From Hyphomicrobiales bacterium (GTDB lineage Bacteria > Pseudomonadota > Alphaproteobacteria > Rhizobiales > Beijerinckiaceae): a stretch of DNA of 6,599 bases. Below the pieces are notes generated by a model. The model was not told the origin of the DNA. It saw only the letters and a list, made by a program, of their open reading frames with translations, and did no database searches. A program made the translations under genes and the position numbers. The stretch is from NCBI GenBank assembly GCA_027489835.1, contig JAIXZF010000279.1, positions 1 through 6,599 on the forward strand, read 5' to 3'. Below, piece by piece: positions 1 to 6,599 of the stretch; positions within the stretch are counted from its first letter, which is position 1, and each line of letters begins with the position of its first letter.

Positions 1-669
1 GCCCTCATGCTCGATGGTGAGATAGGCGATGCAGCGCCGCGCATCGAGCACATAGGGCTGGGGGAAGGCCGCGGTCGGGCAGATGTCGAGGCAGCGCGTG
101 CAGGAGCCGCAATGATCGGTTTCCAGCGCATCGGCGGGCAGCTCGGCCGTGGTGAAGATCGCGCCGAGGAACAGCCAGGAGCCATGCTCACGCGAGACGA
201 GGACCGAATGCTTGCCCTGCCAGCCCAGCCCCGCCGCCTGGGCGAGCGGCTTTTCCATCACCGGGGCGGTGTCGACGAAGACCTTGACGGCGGCACCGGC
301 GGCAGCCAGCGCGCCAGCCACCGTCTTGAGCTTGCCCTTGATGACGTCGTGATAGTCGCGCCGCGCGGCATAGACCGAGAGCGCGGCATGGCCCTCGCGA
401 TCTAGCAGCTCCAGCGGATCGAGGCCGGGCGCATAGCTCATGCCCAGCATCACCACCGAGCGCGCTTCGGGCCAGAGGCGGGCCGGATCACCGCGCCACT
501 CGGCGCGATCGGCCATCCAGCCCATGTCGCCCTGATGGCCTGCGGTGAGCCAGTCGGCGAGGCGGCCGGCTGCGTCGGGGATCGCGTTGGGGGTCGTCAC
601 GCGCGCCACGGCAAAGCCTTCCGACAGCGCGCGCGCCAGAACGGCCTCCTTGAGGCCGTCAGGACTCAG
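1..669 (-). CDS. queG: Epoxyqueuosine reductase QueG (partial; C-terminal part beyond left edge)
   Basis: QueG reduces epoxyqueuosine to queuosine, the last step of the queuosine modification at the wobble position of GUN-anticodon tRNAs; it is a cytosolic cobalamin- and [4Fe-4S]-dependent enzyme. The visible 223 codons, numbered from CTG 669-667, contain the family core VDTAPVMEK (about 132-140, with the conserved Asp133), GWQGKHS (149-155), GSWLFLG (163-169), the ferredoxin-like CGSCTRCLDICPT (187-199, Cys187/190/193/197) and LDARRCIAYLTIE (208-220). The family is usually about 340-390 residues, so roughly 60% is present. The start is uncertain. Family alignment expects the N-terminus close to SPDGLKEAV. 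No ATG, GTG or TTG lies there, but an in-frame CTG overlaps the GST stop as CTGA. The nearest upstream ATG in frame is at 768-766, inside the GST gene, and would add 33 residues of non-family-like sequence. It is cotranscribed with, and probably translationally coupled to, the GST gene. Identity is secure; the start is not. Confidence 0.93.
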   Translation of the reverse strand, partial: MSPDGLKEAVLARALSEGFAVARVTTPNAIPDAAGRLADWLTAGHQGDMGWMADRAEWRGDPARLWPEARSVVMLGMSYAPGLDPLELLDREGHAALSVYAARRDYHDVIKGKLKTVAGALAAAGAAVKVFVDTAPVMEKPLAQAAGLGWQGKHSVLVSREHGSWLFLGAIFTTAELPADALETDHCGSCTRCLDICPTAAFPQPYVLDARRCIAYLTIEHEG

Positions 670-1358
670 AAGTCGAGATTGTCGTAGGTCGCCGCCGGCG
701 CCATGCCCGGCACGCGCTCCGCGAGCAGCGCGCGGAAGCTCGGGCGGGACTTCATCTTCGCGTACCATGCGCGGGCGCCTTCGCTCTCGTCCCAGGCCAC
801 GTCGCCCAGATAGTCCACGCAGGACAAATGGGCCGCCGCCGCCAAATCCGCATAGGACATTCGGTCGCCGGCAAGCCAGTTCCGGCGGGCCACCAGCCAG
901 CCGATATAGTGCAGATGATAGCGCACATTGCTGCGCGCGGCCCTGATCTGGACCGTGTCGGGCGGTCCGCCGCCCTCCTCGTTGCGCATGAAGCGCTTGT
1001 TGATCTTCTCGAGCGTGAGCGGGCCCGAGACCTCGGCAAAGAATTTGTGGTTGAACCAGTGCGTGAGCCGCCTGACCTCGACCCGCTCGGCGGGCTGGGC
1101 GGGCAGGAGCTGGCGCTCGCCGAGCGCGAGCCCGCGCGTCTCGTCGAGATATTCGGCGATGATGTCGGCCTCGGGCACGGCGAAGGCGCCCTCCTCGACA
1201 AGGACGGGCGTGGTGCCGGCGGGATTCATCTTCAGGAATTCGGGCCTGCGCTCCCAGACGCGCTCCTCCGCGAACTCCGCCTCCATGCCCATCTCGGCCA
1301 TGACCAGCCGGATGAAGCGGGAATGCGGGCAGAACGCGGCATGGACGAGGAGGGGCAT
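666..1358 (-). CDS. Glutathione S-transferase family protein
   Basis: A 230-residue soluble GST-fold protein of typical length. Residues 1-75 are the thioredoxin-like glutathione-binding domain: N-terminal beta strand, CPHSR (Cys10, Ser13) at the active-site position, NPAGTTPVL with the conserved cis-proline Pro51, and PEADIIAEYLDE (62-73), which corresponds to the E-S/A-x-x-I glutathione gamma-Glu contact motif. Residues about 88-215 form the helical domain and include WLAGDRMSYADLAAA with the N-capping box Ser168-x-x-Asp171. The first residue is placed at ATG 1358-1356 because the family begins just before the first beta strand; the upstream frame is open but is only uppP antisense. The RBS is weak (AGAG). 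The stop overlaps the proposed start of queG, indicating an operon. The CPHS motif suggests a cysteine-type (beta/omega-like or glutaredoxin-like) chemistry rather than Tyr/Ser GSTs. The substrate is unknown, and no role in queuosine synthesis should be assumed from the neighbour. Confidence 0.9.
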   Translation of the reverse strand: MPLLVHAAFCPHSRFIRLVMAEMGMEAEFAEERVWERRPEFLKMNPAGTTPVLVEEGAFAVPEADIIAEYLDETRGLALGERQLLPAQPAERVEVRRLTHWFNHKFFAEVSGPLTLEKINKRFMRNEEGGGPPDTVQIRAARSNVRYHLHYIGWLVARRNWLAGDRMSYADLAAAAHLSCVDYLGDVAWDESEGARAWYAKMKSRPSFRALLAERVPGMAPAATYDNLDF

Positions 1359-1423
1359 GAAGCTCTGACGATCCGACCGGGAGGAGAGTTCGCGGCGCAC
1401 CGGATGGCGCGGCTCGGCCCCGC

Positions 1424-1452
1424 CGTATAGAACCCCCGCGAGCCGGCCACAA
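1424..1452 (-). promoter_or_regulatory. Candidate sigma70-type promoter for the GST-queG unit
   Basis: On the minus strand a -35 like TTGTGG (1452-1447) is followed after exactly 17 bases by a -10 like TATACG (1429-1424). The -10 lies 65 bases before the GST ATG, leaving a leader of roughly 55-60 bases. Both hexamers match consensus at four of six positions and the spacing is optimal. This is a pattern match only; in GC-rich DNA it is one of few AT-containing elements here. Confidence 0.4.
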
Positions 1453-1526
1453 CCCGATTCGGCTCGTCGAACGAGGCTTCGGTCCAGCTCGTGGAGCCGC
1501 TGGCCGTGATGGAGAGCGGGACCGCG

Positions 1527-2327
1527 ATGGATTATCTGAAGGCTCTGCTGCTCGGCATCGTCGAGGGTCTGACCGAGTTCATTCCGGTGTCGTCGACCGG
1601 ACATCTGCTGCTTCTCGACCATTTCCTCGGCATCGGCGACGACGATTTCGGCAAGACCTTCGCCGTGCTGATCCAGCTCGGCGCCATCCTCGCCATCCTG
1701 TCGGTGTATTTCGGCAAGCTCTGGCGGATCGCCTCCACCCTTCCCTCCAGCGCCGCCTCGCGCCGCTTCGTCGCCGGCGTGCTGATCGCCTTCCTGCCGG
1801 CCGCGCTGATCGGCGCGGTGCTGCACTCCTTCATCAAGGGCGTGCTGTTCAACCCGTTCCTCGTCTGCTGCACGCTGATCGCGGGCGGGCTGATCCTGCT
1901 CGTGGTGGACGAGCTCGATCTCGACGTGCGCCATGACGATGCCATGACCTTCCCGCTGCCGATGTATCTGAAGATCGGGCTGATCCAGTGCCTCGCCATG
2001 GTGCCGGGCGTGTCGCGCTCGGGCTCCTCGATCGTCGGCGCGATGCTTTTGGGGGCCTCCAAGCGCGCTGCGGCGGAGTTCTCCTTCTTCCTCGCCATGC
2101 CGACCATGGCCGGCGCCTTCGCCTATGACCTTCTGAAGAACTACAAGCAGCTCAGCGCCGACAATGTCGCCGTGATCGCGGTCGGCTTCGTCGCGGCTTT
2201 CCTCGCGGGGCTCGTCGTGGTGCGCAAGCTCCTCGACATCGTCTCGAACTACGGCTTCAAGCCCTTCGCCTACTGGCGCATCGCGGTGGGCAGCGTCGGT
2301 CTCGCGCTCATCATCGCCATGGGCTGA
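1527..2327 (+). CDS. uppP: Undecaprenyl-diphosphate phosphatase UppP (BacA family)
   Basis: An integral membrane enzyme that dephosphorylates undecaprenyl diphosphate to the monophosphate, recycling the lipid carrier used for peptidoglycan and other surface polymers; overexpression of the family gives bacitracin resistance. The 266-residue product has the two family signatures: EGLTEFIPVSSTGH at 13-26 (acidic Glu13 and Glu17, His26, matching the essential E. coli Glu17/Glu21/His30 region) and PGVSRSGS at 160-167 with the catalytic Arg164. Multiple hydrophobic helices fill the rest, and the length is normal. ATG 1527 is chosen because the family starts a few residues before the GIVEGLTEF helix, and GCGGG lies 6 bases upstream. 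In-frame GTG 1491 and ATG 1509 would add 12 or 6 residues and cannot be excluded. It is divergent from the GST gene and convergent with ccdA. No convincing promoter is visible upstream. Confidence 0.95.
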   Translation: MDYLKALLLGIVEGLTEFIPVSSTGHLLLLDHFLGIGDDDFGKTFAVLIQLGAILAILSVYFGKLWRIASTLPSSAASRRFVAGVLIAFLPAALIGAVLHSFIKGVLFNPFLVCCTLIAGGLILLVVDELDLDVRHDDAMTFPLPMYLKIGLIQCLAMVPGVSRSGSSIVGAMLLGASKRAAAEFSFFLAMPTMAGAFAYDLLKNYKQLSADNVAVIAVGFVAAFLAGLVVVRKLLDIVSNYGFKPFAYWRIAVGSVGLALIIAMG

Positions 2328-2330
2328 GCC

Positions 2331-3047
2331 TCACAGCGAGGTCGTCAGCGTCAGCAGCCATTCGGGCATGGCGGCGAGCGCCGCCCGCTCCACCGTCTTG
2401 TCGTGGCCGGTCAGCGTCAGCGCGCCGAGGGCCACGAAAACCGCGCCCGCCACGGGCTTCGCCATCGACGCGACCGAGATCAGGCGGCTGCGGCCGATGC
2501 CCGCCATGGCGCGCGAGCCATAGGCCAGCGCGGCGAGAATCGTGCCGGCGCCGAGGCCGAACGCCGCCATCCGCACCGCCGCCGCATCGAGCCCGCCCGC
2601 CTGCACTGCAAGCCCGATGGCGGCGCCCAGCGCAGGCCCCGAGCAGGGCGACCAGACGACGCCGAGCATCAGGCCGATGCCGAACTGGCCGGCGAGCGAA
2701 GCGGTGTCCGCGCCGGTCGAGAGCGCGTTCGCCCGGTCGGCCAGTGGCTGCATCGTGCGCGCGAGCCCGTCCTGCAACGGCCTGACGAGAAAGAGCAGCC
2801 CCGCGAGGATGAACATCACCGCCGCGACCTGCCGCAGCACCGATTGATCGATCCCCAGCACTGCGCCCGTGGCGGCGACCGCCATGGCGATGGCGGTGAA
2901 GCCGATGGCGAGGCCGCCGGCCAGCGCGAGCGGCCCGAAGCGCCCGCCCTGGAAGGCGGTGGCGACCACGATGGGCAGCACGGGCAGGACGCAAGGGTTG
3001 ACCGTGGTCAGCATTCCCGCGGCATAGGACGACAGAAGGGCGAGCAT
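2331..3047 (-). CDS. ccdA: CcdA/DsbD-type transmembrane thiol-disulfide electron carrier
   Basis: A 238-residue inner-membrane protein of the CcdA family (the isolated transmembrane domain of DsbD). The family passes reducing equivalents from cytoplasmic thioredoxin across the membrane to periplasmic thiol proteins, for example for cytochrome c maturation or disulfide repair. About six hydrophobic helices can be read (roughly 3-27, 38-60, 72-90, 122-148, 158-178, 190-214). The two redox cysteines are present in their usual contexts: Cys19 in VNPCVLPVLP of helix 1 and Cys135 in WSPCSGPALG of helix 4. It lies 24 bp downstream of the secreted thioredoxin gene on the same strand, so the thioredoxin is the probable periplasmic partner. 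The RBS is weak. Its 3' end lies 3 bp from the uppP stop. There is no DsbD alpha or gamma domain fused. Family assignment is firm; the specific pathway (cytochrome c or another target) is not shown by this window. Confidence 0.9.
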   Translation of the reverse strand: MLALLSSYAAGMLTTVNPCVLPVLPIVVATAFQGGRFGPLALAGGLAIGFTAIAMAVAATGAVLGIDQSVLRQVAAVMFILAGLLFLVRPLQDGLARTMQPLADRANALSTGADTASLAGQFGIGLMLGVVWSPCSGPALGAAIGLAVQAGGLDAAAVRMAAFGLGAGTILAALAYGSRAMAGIGRSRLISVASMAKPVAGAVFVALGALTLTGHDKTVERAALAAMPEWLLTLTTSL

Positions 3048-3071
3048 GGACGGGGCCTGAGCGTCAGCAGC

Positions 3072-3452
3072 TCAGCGCACCCTGGCGAGGAGCCCGCCGA
3101 TGGCCGCGATGTCGGTTTCGTAGAAGGAGCGCGCGACCTCTCGGCCCCCCTTGAAGACGATCAGCGTGGACTGGTTGCCGACCTTGTAAGCGCGCTTGAA
3201 GCCGGTTTCGGTGTCGAAGTTCACGGTCACGGGGGTGATGGAGGCATTGGCCGGATCGGCCAGCATCGGGCCGAGGACAGAGAGCTGTCGCTTGCAGGTG
3301 GGGCACCAGTCGGCATGGACATGCACGAGCACGGGCTGGCCCGACGCCACGAGCCGGTCGAAGCTGGCCTTCTCGTAGGGCTTGAAATCGCCCGCGGCGG
3401 CTGGAAGCGTCATCATCAGCACGGCGAGGGGAGCGGCGAAGCGGAACGTCAT
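3072..3452 (-). CDS. Secreted thioredoxin-like protein with CPTC active site
   Basis: A 126-residue protein predicted to be exported and to act as a periplasmic thiol-disulfide reductant. Residues 1-20 are a signal peptide (Arg4, then a hydrophobic core, with PAAA before GDF as a likely cleavage site); a lipobox cysteine is absent. The mature part is a single thioredoxin fold: VLVHVHADWCPTCKRQ (41-56) with redox Cys50 and Cys53, similar to the ADWCxxCK context of DsbD gamma domains, then a TPVTVNFD strand (73-80) and STLIVFKGGRE (95-105). The position before Thr96 that normally holds the cis-proline of thioredoxins is Ser95 (codon TCC at 3170-3168). Start ATG 3452-3450 is supported by a GGAGGA Shine-Dalgarno 7 bases upstream and by the signal peptide beginning there; the frame is open further up to ATG 3530 but that would bury the signal peptide. 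It precedes ccdA by 24 bp, which supports a CcdA-fed redox pair. Confidence 0.88.
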   Translation of the reverse strand: MTFRFAAPLAVLMMTLPAAAGDFKPYEKASFDRLVASGQPVLVHVHADWCPTCKRQLSVLGPMLADPANASITPVTVNFDTETGFKRAYKVGNQSTLIVFKGGREVARSFYETDIAAIGGLLARVR

Positions 3453-3459
3453 CAAGGGG

Positions 3460-3465
3460 TCCTCC
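3460..3465 (-). promoter_or_regulatory. Shine-Dalgarno site of the thioredoxin-like gene
   Basis: GGAGGA on the minus strand, 7 bases before ATG 3452-3450. It decides between this start and the longer open frame beginning at 3530. Confidence 0.8.
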
Positions 3466-3609
3466 GGCATGGCGGCATCGTGCCGTCGCACCCCATTCGT
3501 GACGACCTTGACCCCCGTTACGCCGCTCACGACGTCGTCATCGCCGCACCAATTATTTCCCGTATGGAAAGAGTGATCGCACGTCTTGGCCTCTAGGAGA
3601 CAAAGTCAG

Positions 3610-3632
3610 GCTGGACCATAACGCTGTCCAGC
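3610..3632 (+). repeat. Inverted repeat in the aceB leader
   Basis: GCTGGAC (3610-3616) and GTCCAGC (3626-3632) are perfect 7-bp arms around a 9-base spacer. The repeat ends 7 bases before the aceB Shine-Dalgarno. No T tract follows, so it is not a standard terminator. It could be an operator for a regulator of the glyoxylate shunt or an mRNA hairpin near the ribosome site. Pairing is seen directly; function is inference. Confidence 0.5.
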
Positions 3633-3639
3633 ATCAGGC

Positions 3640-3644
3640 GAGGA
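3640..3644 (+). promoter_or_regulatory. Shine-Dalgarno site of aceB
   Basis: GAGGA placed 7 bases before ATG 3652. It fixes the malate synthase start, which also agrees with family length. Confidence 0.8.
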
Positions 3645-3651
3645 CATCTCC

Positions 3652-5259
<1,608 letters not shown>

Positions 5260-5281
5260 CGCATCCCATCTTGAGAAGCCG

Positions 5282-5308
5282 AAGGCCGGGCCCAACGCCC
5301 GGCCTTTT
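5282..5308 (+). terminator. Intrinsic terminator after aceB
   Basis: A perfect 10-bp stem AAGGCCGGGC (5282-5291) / GCCCGGCCTT (5297-5306) with loop CCAAC, running into TTTT (5305-5308), begins 22 bases after the aceB stop. Stem strength and the following T run fit Rho-independent termination on the plus strand. It separates aceB from the histidine kinase gene. Confidence 0.85.
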
Positions 5309-5415
5309 CGCGTTTACCGGCGCGCAACCAAGCGCCGCGAAAGAGCCGGCGCATTAGCCTTGGCGAAACCGCGGGCGCGGCAGGCTGGCCTCCGGATTCG
5401 TCGCGGGGCAGCGCT

Positions 5416-6599
5416 TTGGACACCAACACCATCCTGCTGGTCGGGCTCTGCGGCGCGCTGGCCGTGGCCGCGGCCATCGCCACGCTCGCGGCCTGGCTGC
5501 TGACGCGCGACTACAAGCGCGTCCTGGCCAAGGCGGACGAGCTCTCGGCCGCCACCGAGGCCCTGAACGACCGGCTCTTCGCCGTTGCCGAAAGCGAAGA
5601 GCGTCACCGCAGCCTGATCGAGGCGCAGGGCGATCTGATCGTGCGGCAGGTGGCGGACGGGCCGGTGCTTTACGCCAACGGCGCCTATGCCGGCCTGCTG
5701 GATTCAACGCCGGCCGATCTGGTCGGGACGATGCACAAGCCCGAGCCGAAATCCTCGCAGGTGATCGAGACCCGCGAGGACGGCACGCGGCTGATCGACG
5801 AGCATTTCGACGGCGTCCATGGCGAACGCTGGATCTCGTGGGCCGAGACGATCATTCCGATGGCCGACGGCTCGCGGGTCATGCAGCGTGTCGGCCGCGA
5901 CGTGACCAGCCGCATCGCTTCGCAGCAGCAGCTTGACGAGGCGCTGGCGCACGCCAACAGCGCCAACGAGGCCAAATCGCGCTTCCTCGCGACCGTGAGC
6001 CACGAGTTCAGGACCCCGCTGAACGGGATCATCGGCATGGCCGACCTGCTCAGCGACACGCGGCTCGATCCCGAGCAGACCACCTATGTCCGCGCGCTGC
6101 GCACGTCCGGGCAGGCGCTCCTGTCGCTGATCGAGGAAATCCTCGACTTCGCCAAGGTCGAGGCAGGCCGGACCACGCTGACGGAAGAGCCCTTCGACCT
6201 CGTGGCGCTCACCGAGGGCGTGGTGGAGCTGCTCGCCCCGAAGGCGCACGACAAGCACCTGGCGCTCGCGACCTTCGCCGATCCCGCCCTGCCGGTCAGG
6301 CTGATGGGCGATCCTGACCGGGTGCGGCAGATCCTCATCAACCTCGTGGGCAACGCCGTGAAGTTCACCGAGGAGGGCGGCGTCGGCGTCCGGCTGAGCT
6401 GGATCGACAAGGCCGTGCTGATCCGGGTCGAGGACACCGGGCCGGGCATCGCTCCGGAGCGGGTGAGCGCCATCTTCGAGGAGTTCGAGCAGGCCGACGA
6501 GACCACCGCCCGCACCTATGGCGGTTCCGGCCTCGGCCTTGCCATCGTCAAGCGCCTGCTGCCGCTGATGGGCGGCTCCATCGAGGTCGAGAGCCAGCC
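5416..6599 (+). CDS. PAS-domain membrane sensor histidine kinase (partial; 3' end beyond right edge)
   Basis: A two-component sensor kinase; 394 codons are visible. In order: one transmembrane helix (about 5-29), a short helical linker (31-62), a PAS domain (about 63-168, starting HRSLIEAQGDLIVRQ), a coiled linker (170-188), HisKA with phospho-acceptor His196 in SHEFRTPLN, and a HATPase_c domain with N box NLVGNAVKF (Asn313), G1 box DTGPGIA (340-346), F box FEEFEQ (354-359) and G2 box GGSGLGLAI (369-377). All catalytic motifs seen are intact. With almost no periplasmic part, the signal is probably sensed in the cytoplasm through PAS; its ligand is unknown. The start is TTG 5416: no ATG, GTG or TTG in frame occurs in the 60 bases upstream, and the helix begins directly after it; GGGG lies 7 bases before. 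A receiver domain after the HATPase (hybrid kinase) is possible beyond the edge. A separate transcription unit is likely because a terminator precedes it. Confidence 0.93.
   Translation, partial: MDTNTILLVGLCGALAVAAAIATLAAWLLTRDYKRVLAKADELSAATEALNDRLFAVAESEERHRSLIEAQGDLIVRQVADGPVLYANGAYAGLLDSTPADLVGTMHKPEPKSSQVIETREDGTRLIDEHFDGVHGERWISWAETIIPMADGSRVMQRVGRDVTSRIASQQQLDEALAHANSANEAKSRFLATVSHEFRTPLNGIIGMADLLSDTRLDPEQTTYVRALRTSGQALLSLIEEILDFAKVEAGRTTLTEEPFDLVALTEGVVELLAPKAHDKHLALATFADPALPVRLMGDPDRVRQILINLVGNAVKFTEEGGVGVRLSWIDKAVLIRVEDTGPGIAPERVSAIFEEFEQADETTARTYGGSGLGLAIVKRLLPLMGGSIEVESQ

Noticed and set aside
7..405. A 132-codon plus-strand frame at the left edge
   Set aside because: It is antisense to queG, whose cysteine cluster and other motifs are clear on the minus strand.
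1359..1934. Upstream extension of the GST frame by 192 codons
   Set aside because: The extra codons are antisense to uppP and low in complexity; the GST fold begins exactly at ATG 1358.
2370..2385. GGCGGC-GAGC-GCCGCC hairpin near the 3' end of ccdA as a terminator
   Set aside because: It lies inside the ccdA coding sequence and has no T run after it on either strand.
3453..3530. Longer start for the thioredoxin-like gene at ATG 3530
   Set aside because: It would place 26 residues before a good signal peptide and ignore the GGAGGA site 7 bases ahead of ATG 3452.
3507..3536. CTTGAC as a -35 element for aceB
   Set aside because: No acceptable -10 hexamer occurs 16-19 bases downstream; the matching position reads GACGTC.
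2403..3596. A 397-codon plus-strand frame across ccdA and the thioredoxin gene
   Set aside because: It is antisense to two genes with intact family motifs, and its product is a low-complexity Arg/Gly/His/Asp-rich sequence.
5332..5352. GCGCCG / CGGCGC inverted repeat before the kinase gene
   Set aside because: Six GC-only bases per arm with a 9-base spacer is expected by chance in this composition, and no promoter or T run is associated.

Overview
This looks like a high-GC alphaproteobacterial chromosome segment. Codon third positions are almost all G or C, and the proteins resemble those of Hyphomicrobiales (Bosea/Methylobacterium-like); that placement is from memory of family sequences, not a search. 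No mobile element, CRISPR array, tRNA or rRNA is visible. Coding density is high and composition is even, so this reads as core chromosome rather than an island.

Layout. (1) Minus strand, 1358 down to the left edge: a glutathione S-transferase family gene followed by queG (epoxyqueuosine reductase, C-terminal part off the window). The two overlap at a TGA stop, and a sigma70-like promoter can be proposed upstream of the GST gene. (2) Plus strand, 1527-2327: uppP, undecaprenyl-diphosphate phosphatase, divergent from the GST gene and convergent with ccdA, with only 3 bp between the uppP and ccdA stop codons. (3) Minus strand, 3452 down to 2331: a two-gene unit of a secreted thioredoxin-like protein (CPTC active site) and a six-helix CcdA/DsbD-type electron-transfer protein. 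Together they look like a small thiol-reductant export system. (4) A 199-bp divergent intergenic region (3453-3651) carries three inverted repeats but no promoter I can defend. (5) Plus strand, 3652-5259: aceB, malate synthase A, with a clear RBS and a strong intrinsic terminator. (6) Plus strand, from 5416 off the right edge: a PAS-containing membrane sensor histidine kinase starting with TTG.

Functionally the genes are mostly independent housekeeping units: tRNA modification (queG), cell-envelope lipid carrier recycling (uppP), periplasmic thiol redox (thioredoxin/ccdA), the glyoxylate shunt (aceB) and signalling (kinase). I do not see a new multi-gene system. The most interesting details are a thioredoxin whose usual cis-proline is serine, the inverted repeat directly in front of the aceB RBS, and the non-standard start of queG.
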